DNA of 64,000 nt from an uncultured Oscillospiraceae bacterium (GTDB lineage Bacteria > Bacillota > Clostridia > Oscillospirales > Oscillospiraceae). Positions 51,418 through 60,072 of this stretch are shown here, one piece after another (positions within the stretch are counted from its first letter, which is position 1; every line of letters begins with the position of its first letter). The DNA is taken from contig CAKTXA010000009.1 in assembly GCA_934631005.1 (NCBI GenBank), positions 8,613 through 72,612 of the forward strand. The letters run 5' to 3'. Both the position numbers and the translations under genes were made by a program. The notes beneath the pieces were generated by a model that saw only the letters and a list, made by a program, of their open reading frames with translations, made no database searches and was not told the origin of the DNA.

Positions 51418-52218
51418 ATGACGTACGGATTCATCGGCCTTGGCAATATGGCCGCCGCCATTCTGCGCGGCATGGCCAAGGCGGGCGTGTTTGCAGAAAA
51501 CGCGCTGGTCGGCTACAATCCCAGCACCGCCAAGGTGCAGGCGCTGCAAAGCGAAATGCCGCTGCGCGCCTGCGCGTCGGCGCGGGAGGTCGCCGCGGCA
51601 GCGGATGTGATCGTGCTGGCGGTCAAGCCGCAGGTGCTGCCGGACGTGCTGCCCGAGATCGCGCCGGTCGTGACGGCGGATAAGCTCGTGGTGACGATCG
51701 CCGCGGGCAAGCCCGCTTCCTATTATGAGGCCGCGCTGGCAGGTGGCGTGCCGGTTGTGCGCGTGATGCCGAACATCGCCGCGCGCGTGGGCGCGTCGGC
51801 CAGCGCCGTCTGCGGCGGCAAATACGCAAAGGATACCCATCTGGAGCTGGTGCGGGCGATGTTCCGCACTGTGGGCGAGGTCTATGACCTGCCGGAGAAG
51901 CACTTCCCGGCGTTTGGGGCGCTGGGCGGCGCGTCGGGCGCGTTCGTATTTTTGTACATCGACGCGCTCGCGTCCGCGGGCGTCAAGGCGGGGCTGCCGC
52001 GTGCACAGGCGCAGGCCATCGCCGTGCAGGCCACGCTCGGCGGCGCGCTGCTGGCGCAGCAGTCGGCGGAGCACCCTATCGCGCTGATGGATCAGGTCTG
52101 CTCCCCGGGCGGTACGACCATCGAGGGCGTGCACGCCCTCAAGCGGCTCGGCTTTGAAACAGCCGTGCAGCAGGCGATCGACGCCATCATCGAAAAGGAC
52201 AAGCGTCTGGCGCAGTGA
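51418..52218 (+). CDS. proC: Pyrroline-5-carboxylate reductase
   Basis: The 266-residue enzyme completes proline synthesis by reducing pyrroline-5-carboxylate with NAD(P)H. It has the N-terminal Rossmann motif GFIGLGNMAAAILRGMAKAG, AAADVIVLAVKPQVL, VRVMPNIAARVGASA and the C-terminal dimerisation part MDQVCSPGGTTIEGVHAL. The length is normal. It follows proA by 12 bases with GAGGGAACG ahead of the ATG. GH36 follows by 21 bases on the same strand. Confidence 0.96.
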   Translation: MTYGFIGLGNMAAAILRGMAKAGVFAENALVGYNPSTAKVQALQSEMPLRACASAREVAAAADVIVLAVKPQVLPDVLPEIAPVVTADKLVVTIAAGKPASYYEAALAGGVPVVRVMPNIAARVGASASAVCGGKYAKDTHLELVRAMFRTVGEVYDLPEKHFPAFGALGGASGAFVFLYIDALASAGVKAGLPRAQAQAIAVQATLGGALLAQQSAEHPIALMDQVCSPGGTTIEGVHALKRLGFETAVQQAIDAIIEKDKRLAQ

Positions 52219-52239
52219 CGCGCCGCGGAGGGTATACGA

Positions 52240-54393
52240 ATGATCCTGCAAAACGGCAAGACCCTGCACATCCGGGGCAAGCACTTCAGCTATGTGATGA
52301 TCCGCAACGACGAGGAGGATCTGCTGAATTTCCACTTCGGTGCACCGCTTTCCGACCGCGACTACGCGGCGGACGAGCCGCTGTGGCGCGAGGGCTTTTC
52401 CGCGTGGTCGAATACGGCGAACCTGACGTCCTATCCGCAGGAGTATCCCGCCTTCGGCGGCAGCGACAGCCGGAACCCCGCCTACATCGCGGAAAACACG
52501 TTTGGAAACAGCATCTCCCGTCTCAGCTACCGCGCTGCGCGTATCCTGCGCGGGCAGGCCGCGCCCATCGAGGGGATGCCGGGCCTGTTTTCGCAGGACG
52601 GCGACGCCGACACGCTGGAGGTCACGCTGGCGGATGAGACCGTGGGGCTGGAGGTGCGGCTTTACTACACCGCGTGGGACGAATTTGACGTGCTGGCGCG
52701 CAGCGCCGTGCTCATCAACCGCGGCTCCTCGCCGCTCACACTGCGCAGCGCGTATTCTGCCAGCGTCGACCTGCCGGAGGGGCAGTATGACGTGGTGCAC
52801 TTTGCGGGCGAGTGGGCGCGCGAGCGCGGCATGGAGCGCAGCGCGATGCACCGCGGCATGAAAACGGAGATTCTGGACGCCACCGGCCGCGGCTCGCGGG
52901 CGGTGAACCCGTTCGTGATGATCGTGTCCCCGGACGCGACGGAGGAGCAGGGGACGGTCTGGGGCTTTAACCTGATCTACAGCTGCGATCACAGCACGGT
53001 GGTGCAGATGGACTGCAGCGACCGCCTGCGCGTGCAGCAGGGCATCTGCCCGCTGAATTTTGCGTGGGAGCTGGCGCCGGGGGCCTCCTTCTGCACGCCG
53101 CAGTGCGTCATCGCCTACTCGCAGCAGGGCTTCGGTGCGCTCTCACGGGAATATCACCGCCTGTACCGCACGCACCTGATGCGGAGCAAATTCACCCACC
53201 GCCCGCGCCCGGTGCTCATCAACAACTGGGAAGCAACGTATTTTGACTTTGACGAGGAAAAGCTGGTGCAGATGGCGCGCCGCGCAAAGGACGTGGGCGT
53301 GGAGCTGTTCGTGCTGGACGACGGCTGGTTCGGAAACCGAAACAGCGCCCGGACCTCGCTCGGCGACTGGACGGTGAACCGCCGCAAGCTGCCCTCCGGC
53401 ATCGAAGGGCTGGCCGACCGGCTGGCGGAGCTTCCCATGCAGCTGGGGCTGTGGTTCGAGCCGGAGATGATCAGCCCCGATTCGGAGCTGTACCGCGCGC
53501 ACCCCGACTGGGCCGTGCGCGTGCCGCAGCGCGAGCCGGTGCAGCAGCGCTGGCAGCTCGTGCTCGACCTGTCGCGCGCGGAGGTGCGCGACCATGTTGT
53601 GGAGGCTGTGAGCAGTATTCTGCGCTGCGGCAAGGTCTCCTACGTCAAGTGGGACATGAACCGCAACCTCACCGACGTCCCCGCGCCGGGGTACTATCAC
53701 CGCTATGCGCTGGGGCTGTATGACATCATGCGCCGCCTGACGCAGGCGTTCCCGGACGTGCTGTTCGAGGGTTGCTGCTCTGGCGGCGGGCGGTTTGACG
53801 CCGGCGTGCTGGCGTATATGCCGCAGATCTGGACGAGCGACAATTCCGACGCCATCGCACGCCTGCGCATCCAGTACGCAACGTCGATGTGCTATCCCGT
53901 GGGCGCAATGGGCGCGCACGTCACAGCGGTGCCGAATCATCAGAACGGCCGTGTGACGAGCCTTGCCACGCGCGCGGCGGTGGCCTATGCCGGGATCTTC
54001 GGCTATGAGCTGGACATCACGAGGGCGACGGAGGATGAGCTTTTGCAGATGCGCGGGCAGATCGAGCGCGCGCACCGCGTGCAGCAGCTCGCGCTGGAGG
54101 GAGATCTTTACCGCCTGCGCGATCCGTTCCAAACGAACGAATGCGCCTGGATGCTCGTCTCGCCCGACCACAGCCGCGCGTTCTTCATGGCCTGCCGCGT
54201 GCTGTCGGTCATCGGCCGCGACCGCTACTATGAGCCGCGCATCTGCCTGCGCGGGCTGGATGCCGACGCGCAGTACCGCGACCGAGACACCGGCGCGGTG
54301 TACGGCGGCGACGTGCTCATGCACCACGGCCTGACGATGTTCTACGAGCAGGCAGATTTTGCCGCCCGCGTCATAGAGCTCGAGCGCATCTGA
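52240..54393 (+). CDS. Alpha-galactosidase, GH36
   Basis: The 717-residue cytoplasmic enzyme removes terminal alpha-galactose from raffinose-type sugars and related glycans. The GH36 architecture is an N-terminal beta-sandwich (to about residue 320), then the catalytic barrel with DGWFGNRNSARTSLGDW, the nucleophile Asp472 in KWDMNR, FEGCCSGGGRFD and the acid/base Asp534 in TSDNSD. No signal peptide is seen. Length is right for the family. It follows proC by 21 bases with no terminator between them, so it may be cotranscribed even though the functions are unrelated. Confidence 0.95.
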   Translation: MILQNGKTLHIRGKHFSYVMIRNDEEDLLNFHFGAPLSDRDYAADEPLWREGFSAWSNTANLTSYPQEYPAFGGSDSRNPAYIAENTFGNSISRLSYRAARILRGQAAPIEGMPGLFSQDGDADTLEVTLADETVGLEVRLYYTAWDEFDVLARSAVLINRGSSPLTLRSAYSASVDLPEGQYDVVHFAGEWARERGMERSAMHRGMKTEILDATGRGSRAVNPFVMIVSPDATEEQGTVWGFNLIYSCDHSTVVQMDCSDRLRVQQGICPLNFAWELAPGASFCTPQCVIAYSQQGFGALSREYHRLYRTHLMRSKFTHRPRPVLINNWEATYFDFDEEKLVQMARRAKDVGVELFVLDDGWFGNRNSARTSLGDWTVNRRKLPSGIEGLADRLAELPMQLGLWFEPEMISPDSELYRAHPDWAVRVPQREPVQQRWQLVLDLSRAEVRDHVVEAVSSILRCGKVSYVKWDMNRNLTDVPAPGYYHRYALGLYDIMRRLTQAFPDVLFEGCCSGGGRFDAGVLAYMPQIWTSDNSDAIARLRIQYATSMCYPVGAMGAHVTAVPNHQNGRVTSLATRAAVAYAGIFGYELDITRATEDELLQMRGQIERAHRVQQLALEGDLYRLRDPFQTNECAWMLVSPDHSRAFFMACRVLSVIGRDRYYEPRICLRGLDADAQYRDRDTGAVYGGDVLMHHGLTMFYEQADFAARVIELERI

Positions 54394-54410
54394 AAAAGAA
54401 TAGTAAACCA

Positions 54411-54440
54411 CCCGCCGGGATGCTCCCGGCGGGCGTTTTT
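54411..54440. terminator. Terminator between GH36 and the convergent PIG-L gene
   Basis: The stem CCCGCCGGGA / TCCCGGCGGG has a TGC loop, then CGTTTTT. It faces both genes. Confidence 0.9.
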
Positions 54441-54453
54441 GCGTGTCTTGCGA

Positions 54454-55299
54454 TCAGAGCTTGCGGTTGACCCAGTCGACGTAGGGCTTGAGATTGATCT
54501 TCGGGCGGCAGTCAAAGGCGATGTACGGCTCCACGAACGCGCCGGTCGCCGTCTGGCGCTCGCGGCGGGAGGCCACGAGATCCTCGATGATCTTCTCCTG
54601 CGAGCTGTAGGCGCGGATGGCATCGTCGATGGTCTCCTCCACGGCGGGGGTCGCGACGAGGATGCGGTTGGCGCGCAGGCCGATGCGGCGGCCATGCACC
54701 AGCGCGTCCTCGGGGTCAAAATCCGCCCAGACGGAGTATTGCAGCGTGGAGCGCACGGTGTGCGGCGTGCCGCAGTCGACCAGCGCGGCGTCGCCCGCCT
54801 GCGGCACATCGAAGCTGGCCATCATATATGTCGCCAGATGGTCGATGTGCTCATGGTAGTGATTCGGGATCATCACGCGGGTGACTTTTTTGTCGCGCAA
54901 AAAGCGCAGCAGGCGCGGCATATCGCCGGGCTTGCCGTCCGCCTTTTCCCAGCCGATGTTGCCGTAGGCCGAAAAATCGGGGAAGTTCATGCGCAGGATG
55001 TGGTCGGCGGGGACGCCCAGCCGCCGGTAGCACTCGACCGTCTCGCGGGTGCGGACCTCCTCGATGGTGGCCTTTTCCTCCACGGTGCTGTAGCCCGCGT
55101 CGCCGCGGCAGAAGATCACCACGTACACCTCCGCGCCTTCTTCCTGCGCGGCGAGCATGGCATAGCCCGCGCCGAGGATGGCGTCGTCGTCATGCGGGCT
55201 CATCACGGCCAGCACCTCATCCGTGCCGAAGCCGGGGAACAGCAGCCGGATCTCCTGCGTGACGGCGTTCGTATCCGTATTGCAATAGGTAAATTTCAT
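54454..55299 (-). CDS. PIG-L family deacetylase
   Basis: The 281-residue enzyme is of the GlcNAc-deacetylase (LmbE) family. It carries the metal-binding motif SPHDDDAILGAG (near residue 35) and a late PNHYHEHIDHLATYM motif that supplies the third ligand. Family members deacetylate N-acetylglucosaminyl compounds such as mycothiol or bacillithiol precursors; the substrate here is unknown. The ATG at 55299 follows AAGAGG at eight bases; the longer reading to 55308 uses GTG. It begins 12 bases after the stop of the M24-like gene, so the two are an operon. Confidence 0.9.
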   Translation of the reverse strand: MKFTYCNTDTNAVTQEIRLLFPGFGTDEVLAVMSPHDDDAILGAGYAMLAAQEEGAEVYVVIFCRGDAGYSTVEEKATIEEVRTRETVECYRRLGVPADHILRMNFPDFSAYGNIGWEKADGKPGDMPRLLRFLRDKKVTRVMIPNHYHEHIDHLATYMMASFDVPQAGDAALVDCGTPHTVRSTLQYSVWADFDPEDALVHGRRIGLRANRILVATPAVEETIDDAIRAYSSQEKIIEDLVASRRERQTATGAFVEPYIAFDCRPKINLKPYVDWVNRKL

Positions 55300-55311
55300 G
55301 GCTGACACCTC

Positions 55312-56661
55312 TTAATAGCCCGCGCCCACCAGATGCTGCAGGCGGATGGGCAGATCGTTGAATACTTCCACATGGCGGCCGAATTTGCCCAGCGTTTTTT
55401 CAACCAGCACATAGTCAAATTCCGGGATGACCACATCGTTCCACGTGCTGCCAAAGCCGCGCGCGGCCACGTCCAGCATCATCACGATCTGGCGGCCCAG
55501 CGGCTCGTTGGAATTGAGCGTGATGGCGCCGTAGAACTCCTGACACTCGGTGTAGCCGGAGTTGTGCGTGCCGGTGTAGGGCTTGAGCATGGCAAGGTCA
55601 ATGGGTCTCCCGATGCGGCGGCTGACCTCATCGCGGCGGGCCTCAAAATAGTCCACCAGCGCCTGCTCCTGCAGCCGCGCGGGCAGGTCGTTTTCAGCGA
55701 CGTTGATGTAGGCGTCCAGGCCGACCTTGTACGCCTCGTCCACAAAGTCGAGCCAGTATTTCTGCGGCTCGGTGAGCTGGCCGTTCGGGCCGGTGCACAC
55801 CACGCTGCAGCGCTCGCAGGCTGTCAGGCCGTCCATCGCGGGGCCGACGCCCACGTGCACAAAATCGCCCTCGCAGATCACATGGTTGAGCGCCTTGCCG
55901 ACGATGGAGCGGTTATCCTCGCCGCTCGTGACCATCACGTCAAAGCCGTGCTCCTCCACGCCGAGCTCGCTCGCCACGGCGTAGCCCCACTGCGCCACCT
56001 GCGTTTGCAGCATGCCGGGCTTCATCACGGCGAGCATCGCCTCGACCATCACGTCGGAGACCTTGGCCGCCTGCCGTGTGAGGGCCATTTCGATGTCGGA
56101 TTTTTCGTATTTGATCTTGTAGTAAATTTCCTGCGCGTCGCGGAGGTTTCCCTTGCCGACGTAGCTCTCGAACCATTCGAAGATGCTCACGGGCATGACG
56201 GCCCGCGGCGTCAGCAGCGCAAGCGCCCGGGGCTTGCCGCCGCAGATGTCCTCCACCACGTCCTCCATGCGGTCGGCCTCCACGGGGTATTCCTCGTCGG
56301 CCAGCTTCAGCATCTCCACGCGGCCCACGCGGCAGCCGGAGCGCGGCGAAAGCTGCTCGGCCACGTAGCAGCCCTCCAGCCCCGCCAGAATGGCAAAGCC
56401 GTTTTTGCCAACAATGCCCGCGACGGGCTCCACGGAGATGTTGGTGTTGCCGCCGAGATACGGCACGTCGCCGTGATAGTGCTCGTCGGAATAGACGATG
56501 CCGCCGTCATAGCCCGCCGCGGCGAGCGCCTGATAGACCGCCTGCTGGCGGCGCCGGAATTCCTCCGTGCCGACGCGCAGCGTCTTGTCGATCTTCGGCG
56601 CGCGGGCAAGGATGTCGGCGACGATGTTCGCCTGTTTGCTCCACTCGTGAATGTTAAACAT
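55312..56661 (-). CDS. M24-fold (creatinase/aminopeptidase P-like) protein with altered metal site
   Basis: The 449-residue protein has an N-terminal creatinase-type domain (to about 190) and an M24 pita-bread domain. The expected two-Asp metal ligands are replaced: the region reads HVGVGPAMDGLTACERCSVV, and the late acidic residues are changed too (VMMLDVAARGF), while the His-containing turn PYTGTHNSGYTE is kept. The GxxTAxER stretch resembles metal-free creatinase (TALER) rather than a peptidase. It might therefore hydrolyse an amidine or related bond, which is inference. It has PIG-L as partner gene and an AraC-type gene upstream. Confidence 0.82.
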   Translation of the reverse strand: MFNIHEWSKQANIVADILARAPKIDKTLRVGTEEFRRRQQAVYQALAAAGYDGGIVYSDEHYHGDVPYLGGNTNISVEPVAGIVGKNGFAILAGLEGCYVAEQLSPRSGCRVGRVEMLKLADEEYPVEADRMEDVVEDICGGKPRALALLTPRAVMPVSIFEWFESYVGKGNLRDAQEIYYKIKYEKSDIEMALTRQAAKVSDVMVEAMLAVMKPGMLQTQVAQWGYAVASELGVEEHGFDVMVTSGEDNRSIVGKALNHVICEGDFVHVGVGPAMDGLTACERCSVVCTGPNGQLTEPQKYWLDFVDEAYKVGLDAYINVAENDLPARLQEQALVDYFEARRDEVSRRIGRPIDLAMLKPYTGTHNSGYTECQEFYGAITLNSNEPLGRQIVMMLDVAARGFGSTWNDVVIPEFDYVLVEKTLGKFGRHVEVFNDLPIRLQHLVGAGY

Positions 56662-56793
56662 GGTGACCTCCTTTGATCTGCAGGCTGTTCTGCGGTTATT
56701 TGCGGTATCCTATCCTGATTTTAGTCCGTTTTGCAGAAATTCGCATTGGTCATTTGCTACGCGGATATGGTATATTCCGACCGCGTTGACGGC

Positions 56794-57684
56794 TCAGCCC
56801 TGCCGCGCGCGGCGGTAGTCGCCGGGGAGGGAGCCGGTGTGCTTTTTGAACACGCTGTAGAAAAATTTCACGTCGCCGAAGCCGCAGGCCAGCGCAATAT
56901 CCGCCACGGTGCGCTGCGTGCCCGCCAGCAGCTCGCAGGCGCGGCGGACGCGTACCTTCTGGATATGGGCGGTGATGGTCTCGCCGGTGGCCTCCTTGAA
57001 AATGCGGCCCAGATAGTCTGGGCTCAGGTGGACCTCGTCTGCCAGCGCCTGCACGGAGAGCGCGGCGTCACAGCGCTGCTCGATGCTGCGCAGCACGCTC
57101 TGCACAGCCTGCTTTTTGCCGAGCGCGCCGTGCTTTTTCCCCGCCGCGTCCGACAGGCGGATGGCCGTGATGATGACCTGCAGCAGATACGCCCGGATGA
57201 TCTCCATATAGCCGGGGTATTCGTTGCGGTATTCGTAGTACATCTTGTGAAAGAGCTCGCTGAACGTGGTGTAGAGATCGCCGGACACGCCGAAGCTCCC
57301 CGCCGCGCCGCTGCGCCCCTGCAGCAGCGACCGGAACATGAACGAGCCGCTCAGCGCCTCTATGGCGCGGCTGCCCGCGAGCGACAGGTCGAAAAATTCC
57401 GGCGTGAACATCAGATCATACACCACGAACGGCTCCGCCGGGCGGCGGCTGGGGCAGAATTTGTGCGTGCTGCCGACGTTGATGATGAACAGATCGCCCT
57501 GCCGCACGCTGCACGACTTCTCATCCGCCACATGCGTGGCCGCGCCGGAGATGACGTAGACGACCTCGATATACTCATGCCGGTGGGCCACGCCCACATA
57601 ATCCGGAAAATCCGTGGACACCTGCATATGAAAATGCTCTCCGGGCTTAAAAAACTGCCCAATGGTCATCACCGGAACGTCCAT
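56794..57684 (-). CDS. AraC-family transcriptional regulator (cupin N-domain)
   Basis: The 296-residue regulator has a cupin sensing domain (HFHMQVSTDFPDYVGVAHRH, EYIEVVYVISGAATHVAD). The C-terminal double helix-turn-helix is at about 195-296 (LSVQALADEVHLSPDYLGRI; IALACGFGDVKFFYSVFKKH; TGSLPGDYRR). The ATG at 57684 follows GGGGGTGAGG and lies between the start and the promoter at 57716-57743; the longer frame to 57810 would cross that promoter. It lies 130 bases upstream of the M24-like operon on the same strand and is likely its regulator. The effector is unknown. Confidence 0.92.
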   Translation of the reverse strand: MDVPVMTIGQFFKPGEHFHMQVSTDFPDYVGVAHRHEYIEVVYVISGAATHVADEKSCSVRQGDLFIINVGSTHKFCPSRRPAEPFVVYDLMFTPEFFDLSLAGSRAIEALSGSFMFRSLLQGRSGAAGSFGVSGDLYTTFSELFHKMYYEYRNEYPGYMEIIRAYLLQVIITAIRLSDAAGKKHGALGKKQAVQSVLRSIEQRCDAALSVQALADEVHLSPDYLGRIFKEATGETITAHIQKVRVRRACELLAGTQRTVADIALACGFGDVKFFYSVFKKHTGSLPGDYRRARQG

Positions 57685-57715
57685 GAGCACCTCACCCCCA
57701 CTGCTTTCTACTTTG

Positions 57716-57743
57716 ATTATACCGGATGCGGGCGAAATGGCAA
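57716..57743 (-). promoter_or_regulatory. Promoter of the second AraC-type gene
   Basis: On the minus strand: TTGCCA (57743-57738), a 16-base spacer and TATAAT (57721-57716). Confidence 0.78.
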
Positions 57744-57828
57744 TAGAAAATACGGCGGATCCCGACATTTTCTGCTTTTGCCCCATGGAGTTTCGCGGCG
57801 GACGGATCACAAATACATTTATTTTCTA

Positions 57829-57857
57829 TTGCAGATATGCGTGAAATGATATATAAT
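57829..57857 (+). promoter_or_regulatory. Promoter of the LysR-type gene
   Basis: TTGCAG (57829-57834), a 17-base spacer and TATAAT (57852-57857). Confidence 0.82.
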
Positions 57858-57904
57858 CAATGCGAAAACGGGCGCTGTGCGCCTGAAAAGGAGCGGAACA
57901 GGCT

Positions 57905-58795
57905 ATGAATACGCAGCATTTACAATACGTTGTGGAGATCGAGCGCACGCGGTCGATCTCGCAGGCGGCGGAAAATCTGTTCATCGGGCAGCCGAATCTC
58001 AGCCGCATCCTGCACGATCTGGAAAAGACGCTGGGCTTTCGCATCTTTGAGCGGACGAGCCGCGGCGTGCGCCCCACGGAGCGCGGGGCCAAGTTCCTGC
58101 TGCACGCGCGGGGCGTGCTGCGTGAGATGGAATACATCGAGGCCCTCGGCCCGCGCCACGCCGTGCGCAGCCGCCTGCGCGTGTGCCTGCCGCGCTCGGC
58201 GCGGCTGTTCGATCTGGCGGGGGAGTATCTGGCGTCGCTCACCGCGCCGGGCGAGCTGGAGGTGACCATCCGCGAATGCCACGCCCGGCAGGCGCTGCAA
58301 ATGCTGACCGTGGGCGAGGCGGAGCTGGGCGTTTTGCGCTTCCGGTCGGAGTATCTGGACTATTTTGACGAGCAGACGGCCGAGCGGGAGTTCAGCTTTC
58401 AGGTGCTGGGGCGGTTCAAGTACGAGCTGGTGCTGCCGCGCGATCACCCGCTGGCGCGGCGGGAGACGATCCATCTGGAGGATCTGGCGGAGTATCCGCA
58501 GATCGTGCACGGCGACGCGCAGCGCCCCCGCGGCCGTGCCGAGGACCGCGAGCGCCGCACGATCTACACCGTGGACCGCATGGCACAGCTGCAGCTTTTG
58601 CAGACTATCTGGGGCGTTTACACATGGCTGCCGCCGATGCCGGAGCAGTATTTGCAGCGCTGGGGCCTGATCCAGAAGCCGTGCGAGGACAATTCCGTGG
58701 TCTATCAGGACGCGCTGGTCTACAATCCACAGTACGCGATGACCGATATTGAGGCGGGCTTTGTGCAATATGTGATCCGCGAGTATCGCAAATGA
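57905..58795 (+). CDS. LysR-family transcriptional regulator
   Basis: The 296-residue regulator has the LysR winged helix at residues 1-65 (MNTQHLQYVVEIERTRSISQ, AAENLFIGQPNLSRILHDLE). An effector-binding domain of the two-lobe type follows (residues about 90-296). It is divergent from the AraC-type gene and upstream of the lactate dehydrogenase gene on the same strand, with 159 bases between. It may control the ldh-fumC-hdr genes, inferred from position only. The effector cannot be read from the sequence. Confidence 0.92.
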   Translation: MNTQHLQYVVEIERTRSISQAAENLFIGQPNLSRILHDLEKTLGFRIFERTSRGVRPTERGAKFLLHARGVLREMEYIEALGPRHAVRSRLRVCLPRSARLFDLAGEYLASLTAPGELEVTIRECHARQALQMLTVGEAELGVLRFRSEYLDYFDEQTAEREFSFQVLGRFKYELVLPRDHPLARRETIHLEDLAEYPQIVHGDAQRPRGRAEDRERRTIYTVDRMAQLQLLQTIWGVYTWLPPMPEQYLQRWGLIQKPCEDNSVVYQDALVYNPQYAMTDIEAGFVQYVIREYRK

Positions 58796-58862
58796 GCATC
58801 GGCATATCAAAACTGATATATGATTTGGGAGAAAAGCATTTCTGTTTTTCTCCCGGATTCGA

Positions 58863-58868
58863 TATAAT
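58863..58868 (+). promoter_or_regulatory. -10 region of the lactate dehydrogenase promoter
   Basis: TATAAT (58863-58868). The -35 at the right distance reads TTCTGT, which is weak and fits a promoter that needs an activator. The start codon is 86 bases downstream. Confidence 0.55.
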
Positions 58869-58954
58869 TTACATCAAGGGGGACGAATGCTCCGGCATTC
58901 GTCAAGGTTTCCAATCGCGATCCAAAATTATTATGATAAAGGATGGTACAGGGT

Positions 58955-59899
58955 ATGAGTAAGATTTCTGTGATCGGCGCCGGCAGCGTGGGTGCGACTA
59001 TTGCAAATGACCTGATGATCCAGGGCACAGCGTCCGAGATCGTTCTCGTGGACATCAACAAGCAGAAGGCCTTCGGCGAGGCGCTGGACATTTATCAGGG
59101 CGCGCCGTTCTGCTCGCCCGCCATCGTGCGCTCCGGCGACTACAGCGCCACTGCGGACTCCGACATCGTGATCATCACCTCAGGTCTGCCGCGCAAGGCC
59201 GGTCAGTCCCGCCTTGATCTGGCGCAGGCGAATGTGAACATCATCAAGGACATCGCGCCGCAGGTCGTGAAGGAAGCGCCGAACGCCAAGTACGTCATCG
59301 TCTCCAACCCCGTGGACGTGCTGACGTATGTGTTCCACAAGGTCTCCGGCCTGCCGGAAAACCAGATCATCGGCTCCGGCACCATCCTCGATACCAGCCG
59401 CCTGCAGTCCGAGCTGGCAAAGATCTTCCGCATCAGCCCCAAGAACGTGCACGCGCACGTCTACGGCGAGCACGGCGATTCCTCGTTCGTGCCCTGGTCG
59501 CTGGTGCACATCGCCAACAATCATGTGGATGTCTATAAGGACAGCTCTCCGGACCGCGACCGTATCGACTGGCACCAGCAGTACGCCGAGATCGAGGAAT
59601 TCGTCCGTACCTCCGGCGGTCAGGTCATCAAGGCCAAGGGCGCCACGTTCTATGCCGTGGCCATGTCCGTGTGCCACCTGTGCAAGTGCCTGCTCAACAG
59701 CGCCGGCACGGCCGTCACGATCTCCACGCTGATGCACGGCGAATATGGCGTGGATGATGTGTGCCTGTCCACGCTGGCACTGGTCGACAAGACCGGCGTG
59801 CGCGGCAAGATCCTCAACAAGCTCACCGATGAAGAGGTCGCAAGGCTCCAGAACAGCGCGAACAAGCTGAAGGAGGTCATCGCGCAGATCTCCATCTGA
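58955..59899 (+). CDS. ldh: L-lactate dehydrogenase
   Basis: The 314-residue NAD-dependent enzyme interconverts pyruvate and L-lactate in the cytoplasm. It shows the NAD loop GAGSVGATIAND, the mobile loop region TSGLPRKAGQSRLDLAQ with the substrate Arg, and the catalytic His173 in GEHGDSSFVPW. The start is at MSKISVIGAG; AAAGGA lies 12 bases ahead. In the neighbourhood of fumarase and Hdr genes it may serve lactate formation or oxidation. Malate dehydrogenase is the close alternative, but the loop residues fit lactate. Confidence 0.93.
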   Translation: MSKISVIGAGSVGATIANDLMIQGTASEIVLVDINKQKAFGEALDIYQGAPFCSPAIVRSGDYSATADSDIVIITSGLPRKAGQSRLDLAQANVNIIKDIAPQVVKEAPNAKYVIVSNPVDVLTYVFHKVSGLPENQIIGSGTILDTSRLQSELAKIFRISPKNVHAHVYGEHGDSSFVPWSLVHIANNHVDVYKDSSPDRDRIDWHQQYAEIEEFVRTSGGQVIKAKGATFYAVAMSVCHLCKCLLNSAGTAVTISTLMHGEYGVDDVCLSTLALVDKTGVRGKILNKLTDEEVARLQNSANKLKEVIAQISI

Positions 59900-59914
59900 T
59901 ACGCATACCGTCCA

Positions 59915-59942
59915 GCCCGCGCCGGTGCGTACCGGCGCGGGC
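59915..59942 (+). other. Perfect hairpin between ldh and fumC
   Basis: GCCCGCGCCGGT, the loop GCGT and ACCGGCGCGGGC. No T-run follows, so it is more likely an RNA stability element than a terminator. Confidence 0.6.
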
Positions 59943-59947
59943 GCAGG

Positions 59948-59985
59948 ACGTCCCGGGGCAAAACGTCCCGGGGCAAAACGTCCCG
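59948..59985 (+). repeat. 15-bp tandem repeat between ldh and fumC
   Basis: The unit ACGTCCCGGGGCAAA occurs twice in tandem (59948-59962, 59963-59977), with a third partial copy (ACGTCCCG, 59978-59985). Confidence 0.9.
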
Positions 59986-59994
59986 CCATACCGT

Positions 59995-60034
59995 CCGTCA
60001 CATCGCGCGGCCAAACGCCGGATGTGGCGGTTTT
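59995..60034 (+). terminator. Probable terminator of ldh
   Basis: CCGTCACATC pairs with GATGTGGCGG (one G-U), with an inner CGGC/GCCG stem, then TTTTCC. It separates ldh from fumC, which then needs its own promoter or read-through. Confidence 0.6.
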
Positions 60035-60072
60035 CCTGAGTAAATACAATTCACGACCGGAGGAACAGTTTT

